Source: Candidatus Methylomirabilota bacterium | GTDB taxonomy: Bacteria; Methylomirabilota; Methylomirabilia; Methylomirabilales; JACPAU01 | Assembly (NCBI GenBank): GCA_016180705.1 | Contig: JACPAU010000216.1 | Coordinates: 1-7,477, forward strand | Direction of reading: 5' to 3' | DNA length: 7,477 nt | Part shown: piece after piece, positions 1 through 5,853 of the stretch | Numbering within the stretch: position 1 is the first letter of the stretch | Layout of the letters: each line of letters begins with the position of its first letter | Translations under genes and position numbers: made by a program | The notes under the pieces: generated by a model | What the model saw: only the letters and a program-made list of their open reading frames with translations | Database searches by the model: none | What the model was told of the DNA's origin: nothing

Positions 1-325
1 CCGGGGTCTCCGGCCCTTCATCCTCCCCCTCCTCTTCCTCGCGTTCGGGATGCTGGTCCTGGTGCTGGTGCCGGGGCTCGGGGTCAAGGTGAACGGCGCG
101 CGCCGCTGGCTGCGGCTCCTGGGCTCCTCCTTGTCCGCGAGCAGGCGGGCCAGGTAGCCGACCAGGGCCAGCTTGGCCAGCTCCGCCGGCTGGAAGGAGA
201 AGCCCAGGAGCCGCAGCCAGCGGCGCGCGCCGTTCACCTTGACCCCGATCCCCGGCACCAGCACCAGGACCAGCATCCCGAACGCGAGGAAGAGGAGCGG
301 GAGGATGAAGGGCCGGAGACCCCGG
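1..325. repeat. Fold-back inverted repeat of ftsW sequence at the left end
   Basis: Bases 1-125 are the reverse complement of 201-325 (paired positions sum to 326), with only two mismatches that I can find, 28/298 and 77/249. The match continues past one further mismatch (126/200) into six more pairs, 127-132 with 194-199, reading AAGGAG on the inner side. The spacer, 133-193, is ordinary ftsW coding sequence. The right arm is the genuine one: it is continuous with the ftsW 5' end next to murD. The left arm is a flipped copy encoding the same FtsW segment on the plus strand (GLRPFILPLLFLAFG...). In codon terms the mismatches are silent (Pro) and Ile/Leu. A six-base microhomology at the turn, at the very end of the sequence, is typical of a fold-back chimera made during amplification, library construction or assembly. 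A true genomic inverted duplication is possible but less likely. Confidence 0.93.
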
Positions 326-522
326 TAGTCCCGGCCCATCAGCCAGACCATCCCCGTGACCCCGATGAGGGCCCAGAGGATCTGCTTCTTCAGGAAGAAG
401 GCCGGATCCCCGAACCGTTCCTGGGCCCGGATCGCGCTGGCCGAGTACACCATCACGACCCCCAACCCCACCAGGATCAGGACGGCGGTGAAGAGCAGCC
501 GATCGTGTCCCCGCCCGCTCAC
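127..522 (-). CDS. ftsW: FtsW, SEDS-family septal peptidoglycan glycosyltransferase, N-terminal part only
   Basis: FtsW polymerises lipid II into glycan strands at the septum, in the inner membrane, paired with the transpeptidase FtsI. About 131 residues can be read. TM1 is at about 11-28, ending in MVYSASA. TM2 is at about 48-63 and TM3 at about 72-90. The SEDS signature then follows: VNGARRW at 96-102 and QPAELAKLAL at 111-120 (the family usually has QPSE, here Ala). The start is a GTG at 522-520 that overlaps the murD stop as GTGA. The ribosome site is weak, only a G run just upstream, which suggests coupling to murD. The next in-frame ATG lies inside TM1 and would destroy it. Beyond codon 131-132 the frame stays open to base 1, but there it reads antisense ftsW from the fold-back and is not FtsW protein. 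RodA is the main alternative; the position after murD favours FtsW. About two thirds of the gene is absent. Confidence 0.92.
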
Positions 523-1871
523 CGGCCCCCCGCCAGGCTCCGGACGGCCGCCTTGAAGGCCCGCCCCCGGTCCTCGAAGTCCCGGAACATGTCGAAGGAC
601 GCGCACGCGGGGGAGAGGAGGACGACGTCCCCGGGCCCGGCGAGGCCCGCCGCGCGCCGGACCGCCTCCTCCATGCTGCCGGCGGTGTGGACCGGGGCCG
701 TCCCGGCGAGCGCCTTGGCGATCTTCTCCCTGGCCTCCCCGATGAGGACCAGGGCCCGGACCCGCCCCTCCACCGCCGCCCGCAGGGGAATGAAGTCGCT
801 CCCCTTGTCCCGGCCGCCGGCGATGAGGATGACCCGGGCGGGGAAGGACTCCAGCGACCGGACCACTGCCCCGACGCTGGTTCCCTTGGAGTCGTTGACG
901 TACTGGACGCCCCCCAGGACCGCCACCGGCTCCAGCCGGTGCTCGAGGCCGGGGAACTCGGCCAGGACCGCCCGGGCCGCCCCGCCCGACGCCCCCGCCA
1001 GCGTGGCGGCTACCGCGGCGGCGAGGGCGTTCTCGAGGTTGTGGACCCCCCGGATCCGGATGTCCTGCACCCGGCAGACCTCCCGGGTCTCCCCCGCGCG
1101 CCGGAGCAGCAGGCGGTCTCCCTCCAGGAACGCCCCCTCTTCGACGGGGTGCGTGCGGCTGAAGAGGGCCCGCCGGGCGCGGGCGGAGACGGCCGCCTCC
1201 AGAACCAGGGGGTCGTCGGCGTTGAGCACGGCCCAGTCCCCGGGCTCCTGGTTCAGGAAGAGGCGCGCCTTGGCGTCCCGGTACTCGGCGAGATCGGCGT
1301 AGCGGTCCAGGTGGTTCTGGGTGACGTTGAGGAGGCACGCCACCTCGGCCCGGAACATCTCGATCGTCTCCAGCTGGAAGGAGGACAGTTCCGCGACCAC
1401 CCACCGGTCTGGGCCGAGCCCCGGCACGACATCGCACAACGCGGTGCCGATGTTTCCGGCCACCACCACCGGGACCCCCGCCCGCTCGAGCATCAGGCCG
1501 ACGAGGGTGGTCGTGGTGCTCTTCCCGTTGGTCCCGGTGATCCCCAGGAACCGCGCCTGGCAGGACCGGTAGGCCAGCTCCACCTCGCTCAGCATCGGGA
1601 TCCCCGCCTCCCGGGCCTTGGCCAGCAGGGGCATCCGGAGGTCCACCCCCGGGCTCACCACCAGGAGCTCCGCGCCCAGGATCGTCTCCGGGCGGTGCCC
1701 GCCCGTCTCCAGGCGAACCCCGAGCCTCCGGAGAGCCTGCAGGTCTACCCCGAGCGCTTCCGCTGGGCTGCGGTCGCTCGCCGTCACGACCGCCCCGGCC
1801 GCACGGAGCAGGCGGCAGGCGGCGACGCCGCTGCGCCCTAGCCCCACGACGGTCACCCGCCGGCCCGCCAC
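519..1871 (-). CDS. murD: MurD, UDP-N-acetylmuramoyl-L-alanine--D-glutamate ligase
   Basis: This cytoplasmic enzyme adds D-glutamate to UDP-MurNAc-L-Ala with ATP. The protein is 450 residues, close to the 438 of E. coli MurD, and looks complete. The N-terminal Rossmann-like domain opens with VTVVGLGRSG at 6-15. The ATP P-loop is GTNGKST at 113-119. ELSSFQ at 161-166 carries the catalytic acidic residue. NHLDRY at 186-191 holds the family histidine. K201 in DAKARLF is the likely carbamoylated lysine. VHNLENALAA is at 277-286. The C-terminal domain shows NDSKGTS at 326-332, GGRDKGSDF at 352-360 and SPACASFDMF at 420-429. The first usable start in this frame is GTG at 1871, with GGAG seven bases upstream. 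The gene follows mraY after 52 nt and overlaps ftsW by four bases. NDSKGTS is a mild variant of the common NDSKATN or NDSKGTN; I see nothing that would inactivate the enzyme. Confidence 0.97.
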   Translation of the reverse strand: MAGRRVTVVGLGRSGVAACRLLRAAGAVVTASDRSPAEALGVDLQALRRLGVRLETGGHRPETILGAELLVVSPGVDLRMPLLAKAREAGIPMLSEVELAYRSCQARFLGITGTNGKSTTTTLVGLMLERAGVPVVVAGNIGTALCDVVPGLGPDRWVVAELSSFQLETIEMFRAEVACLLNVTQNHLDRYADLAEYRDAKARLFLNQEPGDWAVLNADDPLVLEAAVSARARRALFSRTHPVEEGAFLEGDRLLLRRAGETREVCRVQDIRIRGVHNLENALAAAVAATLAGASGGAARAVLAEFPGLEHRLEPVAVLGGVQYVNDSKGTSVGAVVRSLESFPARVILIAGGRDKGSDFIPLRAAVEGRVRALVLIGEAREKIAKALAGTAPVHTAGSMEEAVRRAAGLAGPGDVVLLSPACASFDMFRDFEDRGRAFKAAVRSLAGGR

Positions 1872-1923
1872 CCGGAGGCTCCGTTCCCCGCCCAGCAGCC
1901 GCCCCCCGCCTCGCCCGCCCGCC
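1872..1923. other. mraY-murD intergenic spacer
   Basis: This is the only non-coding gap between genes in the window, 52 nt. On the coding strand it is almost entirely G and C with several runs of three or more G. It holds the murD ribosome site. It contains no A/T-rich segment that could serve as a -10 element and no hairpin followed by a T run, so I see neither a promoter nor a terminator here. Confidence 0.7.
1879..1882 (-). promoter_or_regulatory. Ribosome binding site of murD
   Basis: GGAG sits seven bases ahead of the GTG at 1871. It supports that GTG as the murD start, since no ATG, GTG or TTG occurs further upstream in the same frame within the spacer. Confidence 0.6.
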
Positions 1924-3006
1924 TCACCGCAGCTTCAAGGTCGTCAGCGAGATGAGGGCGAGGATGAAAGAAAGGATCCAGAACCGGACGATGATCTTGG
2001 GCTCGGAGAGCCCGTTCAACTCGTAGTGGTGGTGGATGGGGGCCATCCGGAAGAGGCGGCGGTGCCGGGTCTTGAAGACGAAGACCTGGAGGATCACCGA
2101 GATCGCCTCGATGACGAAGACCCCGCCGATGATGATCAGCAGCAGCTCGTGCTTGGTGAGGATGGCGAGGAGGGCGAGGGCCGTCCCCAGGGCGAGCGAG
2201 CCCGTGTCCCCCATGAAGACCTGGGCCGGGTAGGCGTTGAACCAGAGGAAACCCAGGCTCGCCCCCACCAGGGCGCCGCCGAAGACCGTGAGCTCCGCCG
2301 ACTCCCGGACGTGGATGACCTGCAGATAGCGCGCGGCCACGGCGTGCCCCGCCAGGTAGGCAAGGACCGTGTACGCCCCCGCCGCCATGATGACGGGCCC
2401 GATGGCGAGCCCGTCGAGGCCGTCGGTGAGGTTCACGGCGTTGCTGCAGCCGACGATGACGAGCATCGCCAGGATGATGTAGCCCGGGCCCAGGTCCGGC
2501 AGCCAGCGCTTGAAGAAGGGGATCGGCAGGGCGGTCGTGTAGGCGTCGGCCGGGAACAGGTAGAGGTAGGTCCCCACCGCCAACCCGAGCGCGATCTGCC
2601 AGCCGAACTTGTAGCGGGGCAGGAGACCGCGGCTGTTCCGCCTGGTCAACTTCAGATAATCGTCGGCGAGCCCGACCGTCCCCATGATCAGGGTCGAGAG
2701 CAGGGTGACCCAGACGAAGCGGTTCGTGAGGTTGGCCCAGAGGAGGGTCGCCGCCGCGATGGATCCGAGGATGAGCGTGCCGCCCATGGTGGGCGTGCCC
2801 GCCTTAGCCGCGTGGGTGCTGGGCCCGTCCTCCCGGACCGTCTGGCCGACCCGGAGCTGCTCGAGCTTCCGGATGACGACCGGCCCGAGGAGGAACGAGA
2901 GGAGCAGGGCCGTCATGATGGCGCCGGCGGTCCGGAACGTCACGTACCGGAAGACGTTGAAGACGGTGTGGTACGCCGCCAGCGGGAAGAGCAGGTGATA
3001 GAGCAT
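1924..3006 (-). CDS. mraY: MraY, phospho-N-acetylmuramoyl-pentapeptide transferase
   Basis: MraY is a polytopic inner-membrane enzyme. It transfers phospho-MurNAc-pentapeptide from UDP to undecaprenyl phosphate, making lipid I. The protein is 360 residues, the same length as E. coli MraY, with about ten hydrophobic membrane segments spread along it. Family motifs are all present: GTPTMGG at 70-76, the aspartate pair D115/D116 in ADDYLK, NLTDGLDGLA at 192-201, FMGDTGS at 264-270 (D267 matches the E. coli catalytic aspartate number), and the histidine triad H325-H327 in APIHHHYE. The ATG at 3006 shares one base with the murF stop (TGATG) and has GAGGG six bases upstream, so the start is well supported and translation is probably coupled to murF. 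The murD gene follows after 52 nt. Confidence 0.98.
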   Translation of the reverse strand: MLYHLLFPLAAYHTVFNVFRYVTFRTAGAIMTALLLSFLLGPVVIRKLEQLRVGQTVREDGPSTHAAKAGTPTMGGTLILGSIAAATLLWANLTNRFVWVTLLSTLIMGTVGLADDYLKLTRRNSRGLLPRYKFGWQIALGLAVGTYLYLFPADAYTTALPIPFFKRWLPDLGPGYIILAMLVIVGCSNAVNLTDGLDGLAIGPVIMAAGAYTVLAYLAGHAVAARYLQVIHVRESAELTVFGGALVGASLGFLWFNAYPAQVFMGDTGSLALGTALALLAILTKHELLLIIIGGVFVIEAISVILQVFVFKTRHRRLFRMAPIHHHYELNGLSEPKIIVRFWILSFILALISLTTLKLR

Positions 3007-4388
3007 CAGAGTCCCTCGAGCACGCGCTCCAGGCCGACTCCACGCGAGGCCTTCAGGAACACCCAGGTCCGGGGAACGAGCTCGGCCGCCAGCGCCTGCC
3101 GCGCCTCCGGCACGTCGCGGCAGACGGTGACCCGGTCGGCCGGCAGGCCGGCCCCCGCGGCGCCCTCCGCGAGCGCAGCCGCGTGCTCGACCACGGCGAT
3201 GAGCCGGTCCGGGGCGAGCGCCGCCGCGAGCCGCCCGACCCTGCGGTGGGCCTCCGGCGCGTGCGGGCCGAGCTCCCGCATGTCCCCCAGGACGAGGACC
3301 GTCCGCCCCCGCCCCCGGACGCCCCCGAAGGCATCGAGCGCCGCCGCCATCGAGGAGGGGTTGGCGTTGTAGGCGTCGTTATAGAGGACGGCGCCGGAGC
3401 CGTGGGTCAGGCGCTGCATGCGCATCGGCTGGACCGGAGCCTCCCCGAGGGCCGCGGCGATCGCCTTCACCGGGACCCCGAGGACCACCCCGGCGGCCGC
3501 CGCGGCCAGGGCATTGACGACGTTGTGGCGCCCGGGGAGGGGGAGGCGGACGCGGGCCGTCCCGCCCGGGGTCGAGAGGGTGAAGGAGGTCCGGCGGACC
3601 TTGCTCACGCGGATGGCGCCGGCCCGGACGCCCGCCCGTCCCCTGAGGCCGAAGGTGAGGAGGCGCCCCGTTACCCGAGGGAAGAGGGGCCGGCTGTGGG
3701 CGTCGTCCGCGTTGAGGATGGCCGTCTTGTCCCCTCCCAAGAACGGCAGCAGCTCCCCCTTGGCCGCCGCCACCGCCTCGACCGACCCCAGGAACTCCAG
3801 GTGCCCCTCGCCCACGTTGGTGATGATCCCGATGTCGGGATCGCAGATCTCCGCGAGGCGCCGGATCTCGCCGGGCGCGTTCATCCCGAGCTCCAGGACC
3901 GCCACCTCATGCTCCGGGGTGAGGCCGAAGAGGGCGAGCGGGACCCCCACCAGGTTGTTCAGGTTCCCGGGGGAGCCGAGCACCCGGTAGCGCCGCGCCA
4001 GGACCGCCACCACCATCTCCTTGGTCGTAGTCTTGCCGTTGGTGCCCGTCACCGCCACCACCTGGACCTTGTGGCGGCGGCGCCAGAGGCAGGCAACCTG
4101 GCCCAGGGCGTCCCGCGTGTCGGGGACCTTCAGCAGGACGGGCGGGTGCGGTCCCTTCTCCGGTCTCTCGGCCACGACGGCCCCCGCCGCCCCCTTCGCG
4201 GCCGCTTCGGCCAGGAAGGCGTGGCCGTCGAACCGCTCGCCCCTCAGGGCGAAGAAGAGCGCTCGCGGCGGGAACGGCGCCCTGGTGTCGGTCGAGAACG
4301 CGGCGAACGTCCCCTCCGGACTCCCCGCCAGGAGGCTCCCTCCCGTCGCCTCGAGTACCTCTTTGACGCTGAGACTCACCCCGTCCAT
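3006..4388 (-). CDS. murF: MurF, UDP-N-acetylmuramoyl-tripeptide--D-alanyl-D-alanine ligase
   Basis: MurF adds D-Ala-D-Ala to the UDP-MurNAc-tripeptide, the last cytoplasmic step of stem-peptide assembly. It has 460 residues against 452 in E. coli. The N-terminal substrate domain includes STDTRAPFPPRALFFAL at 32-48 and FDGHAFLAEAAAKGA at 53-67. The P-loop is GTNGKTTTK at 115-123. It is followed by the MurF-type GNLNN (141-145), ELGMN (166-170), NVGEGHLE (191-198) and K210 in AAAKGEL, the likely carbamoylated lysine. RHNVVNALAA starts at 287. YNDAYNANP at 336-344 and GDMRELG at 368-374 are MurF-specific C-terminal landmarks. I chose ATG 4388, which overlaps murE by 13 bases with GAGG eight bases upstream. 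A GTG three codons later would give a GTGA overlap and is a fair alternative. The frame stays open for about 400 bases further upstream, but that part has no MurF homology and lies over murE. Confidence 0.97.
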   Translation of the reverse strand: MDGVSLSVKEVLEATGGSLLAGSPEGTFAAFSTDTRAPFPPRALFFALRGERFDGHAFLAEAAAKGAAGAVVAERPEKGPHPPVLLKVPDTRDALGQVACLWRRRHKVQVVAVTGTNGKTTTKEMVVAVLARRYRVLGSPGNLNNLVGVPLALFGLTPEHEVAVLELGMNAPGEIRRLAEICDPDIGIITNVGEGHLEFLGSVEAVAAAKGELLPFLGGDKTAILNADDAHSRPLFPRVTGRLLTFGLRGRAGVRAGAIRVSKVRRTSFTLSTPGGTARVRLPLPGRHNVVNALAAAAAGVVLGVPVKAIAAALGEAPVQPMRMQRLTHGSGAVLYNDAYNANPSSMAAALDAFGGVRGRGRTVLVLGDMRELGPHAPEAHRRVGRLAAALAPDRLIAVVEHAAALAEGAAGAGLPADRVTVCRDVPEARQALAAELVPRTWVFLKASRGVGLERVLEGL

Positions 4389-5614
4389 TCGCTCCGCCTC
4401 GCCTCCCGGGGGAGGGGACCCCCCGCCCCCCCTCCCGCGCCCGCCCCGCCGAACCCCATGGCGGAGAGCGCATGCCGCGCCACCTCCCGGTCGTCGAACG
4501 GGATCGTCCGATCCCCGAGGATCTGGTAGGTCTCGTGCCCTTTGCCGGCGATGAGGACGAAGTCGCCGGGACGGGCCCGCGCGAGTCCCGCCGCGATCGC
4601 CTCCGCGCGGCTCACGATCCGCGCCGTCCGTCCGGACCCCCCCGACACCCTCCGCACCCCGGCCTCGATGGCGTCCAGGATGGCCTCCGGCTCCTCGCTC
4701 CGCGGGTTGTCGGAGGTGAGGATCACGGCGTCGGCCAGCCGGGCCGCCGCCTCCCCCATCAGCGGCCGCTTGCCCCGATCCCGGTCCCCGCCGCACCCGA
4801 AGATGCAGAGGAGCCGGCCGGTGGTGAGGGCCCGGGCCGCGCGGAGGACCCGCTCCAGGGCGTCCGGGGTGTGGGCGTAGTCCACGGCCACCGTGAAGGG
4901 CTGGCCCGCCTCGATCTGCTCCAGGCGCCCGGGCACGCCCCGGAGGCCGGCGAGGGCCGTGCTCACCGCCGCGGGCGGCACGCCCACGGCGAGGGCCGCC
5001 CCCGCCGCCCCGAGGATGTTGGCCACGTTGTGCCGGCCGAGAAGCCCCGACCGGACCGGGACGCGCCCCCAGGGCGTGCGCAGCGTCGCCCGCAGGCCCG
5101 TGGAGAGGAGCGTCACGTCCTCGGCGGTCACGTCCGCCGGGCTCTCCAGACCGAAGGTCAGCACCGGGACGCTCGTCTCCGCCCGGAGCCGCTCGATCTG
5201 GGGGTCGTCGGCGTTCAGCACGGCCGTCTTGGGACCCGTCTTCGCCGCCCCGACCCCCAGCCCCCGGAACAGCCGGCTCTTCGCCTCCAGGTAGGCCTCG
5301 AAGGAGCCGTGGAAGTCCAGGTGGTCTTGCGTCAGGTTCGTGAAGATGGCCACGTCGAACTCCACCCCGTCCACCCGGTGCAGGGCGAGGGAGTGGGAGG
5401 AAACCTCCATGGCCACGTGGGTGGCTCCCAGCTCCACCATCCGCCGCAGGAGGGCCTGCAGGTCCGGCGCCTCGGGGGTGGTCCGCTCCGCCGGCACCTT
5501 GAGGCTGCCGCAGCGGTAGTCGATCGTCCCGATGACCCCAACCGTCTTCCCCGCCGCCGCCAGGATCGCCTCCAGCAGGTACGTGGTGGTGGTCTTCCCG
5601 TTGGTCCCGGTCAC
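4376..5614 (-). CDS. murE: MurE, central and C-terminal domains (5' part of the gene is out of frame)
   Basis: MurE adds the third residue to UDP-MurNAc-L-Ala-D-Glu. DNPRSEEP at residues 302-309 of this segment is the signature of the meso-diaminopimelate-adding type. Other visible landmarks: P-loop GTNGKTTTT at 3-11, ERTTPE at 43-48, EVSSHSLAL at 70-78, K112 in LEAKSRLF (likely carbamoylated), RHNVANILGA at 194-203, DYAHTPD at 245-251, GCGGDRDRGKRP at 273-284 and AGKGHETYQ at 356-364. The family homology begins slightly earlier, at about 5635 (RRLTVLG), but no start codon exists there. The first is a GTG at 5614, directly at the P-loop, so this segment alone lacks the UDP-MurNAc-dipeptide-binding domain and should not work. 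The conserved part ends near residue 387; a Gly/Ala-rich tail follows. The 3' end overlaps murF. The break is described under the N-terminal fragment. Confidence 0.93.
   Translation of the reverse strand: MTGTNGKTTTTYLLEAILAAAGKTVGVIGTIDYRCGSLKVPAERTTPEAPDLQALLRRMVELGATHVAMEVSSHSLALHRVDGVEFDVAIFTNLTQDHLDFHGSFEAYLEAKSRLFRGLGVGAAKTGPKTAVLNADDPQIERLRAETSVPVLTFGLESPADVTAEDVTLLSTGLRATLRTPWGRVPVRSGLLGRHNVANILGAAGAALAVGVPPAAVSTALAGLRGVPGRLEQIEAGQPFTVAVDYAHTPDALERVLRAARALTTGRLLCIFGCGGDRDRGKRPLMGEAAARLADAVILTSDNPRSEEPEAILDAIEAGVRRVSGGSGRTARIVSRAEAIAAGLARARPGDFVLIAGKGHETYQILGDRTIPFDDREVARHALSAMGFGGAGAGGGAGGPLPREARRSEWTG
4419..4447 (-). other. Guanine-run tract with G-quadruplex pattern at the murE 3' end
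   Basis: Read on the coding strand, this stretch has G runs of 4, 3, 3, 7 and 6 separated by loops of 1, 3, 1 and 1 bases. It satisfies the usual G-quadruplex pattern of at least four runs of three or more G with short loops. It encodes the Gly/Ala-rich tail of MurE and lies about 30 bases ahead of the murF start, so an RNA structure here could affect murF translation; that is inference. The runs of six and seven are also places where sequencing or replication readily gains or loses a base. Confidence 0.6.
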
Positions 5615-5625
5615 CCCCAGTACCG

Positions 5626-5853
5626 TCAGGCGCCGGGCCGGACCTCCCGCTCCAGGACCACCGCCGCCGCGCCGCGCGCCGCGGCCTCCGCCGCGAAGGC
5701 GTGACCGTCGAAGCGGCTCCCCGGGAGGCAGACGAAGCAGGCCCCGGGCGTCACCCGCCGGGAGTCGTGCTCGAGCGCCCGGACCTCCTCCTCGCCGGTC
5801 CCGCGCAGGAGCCGGTGCTGCACCCCCTCAATTATGGTTCTGAGCGCGGGCAT
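5626..5853 (-). pseudogene. murE: MurE N-terminal domain fragment, cut off by a frame break
   Basis: These 75 codons encode the first domain of MurE, starting MPALRTIIEG. They contain LEHDSRRVTPGACFVCLPG at about 27-45 and DGHAFAAEAAARGAAAVV at about 49-66, the usual MurE/MurF N-terminal pattern. The frame ends at a TGA at 5628-5626. The remainder of MurE resumes in another frame at about 5635. This is not a simple one-base slip. From the VVxER motif to the P-loop glycine, MurF in this window uses 40 codons (120 nt), whereas here only 41 nt separate the same points. About 80 nt are therefore missing, and the number lost must be of the form 3n+1 to join the frames. MurE is essential, so an assembly or sequencing error is the most likely cause; a true lesion would need a second copy. 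The ATG at 5853 overlaps the ftsI end by 26 bases. Confidence 0.9.

Noticed and set aside
1..165. Plus-strand ftsW-like fragment as a second ftsW/rodA gene
   Set aside because: It is almost identical to the reverse complement of 201-325, runs into spacer antisense sequence and ends at a chance TAG. It is a copied piece, not a paralogue.
687..1841. Plus-strand open frame of 384 codons opposite murD
   Set aside because: It is antisense to an intact murD with every catalytic motif, and its own translation resembles no protein family I recognise.
1618..3372. Very long plus-strand open frame (584 codons) opposite murD, mraY and murF
   Set aside because: It lies antisense to three confidently identified genes, has a low-complexity Arg/Pro/Asp/Glu-rich composition and no recognisable domain. 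Such frames are expected opposite high-GC genes with strong third-position bias.
3183..4529. Plus-strand open frame of 448 codons opposite murF
   Set aside because: It is a shadow of murF with Arg/Pro/His-rich low-complexity translation and no ribosome site or family motif.
4389..4796. Possible N-terminal extension of murF of about 136 residues
   Set aside because: The extension is Gly/Arg-rich, overlaps conserved murE coding sequence and has no MurF homology. The ATG at 4388 gives a normal-length MurF.
5600..5660. Programmed ribosomal frameshift in murE
   Set aside because: A one-base shift would join the frames but would not restore the 25 or more missing residues between the domains, and there is no slippery heptamer of the usual kind.
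4472..5704. Plus-strand open frame of 410 codons opposite murE
   Set aside because: It is a shadow frame. The motifs and codon pattern of the minus-strand murE explain this region.
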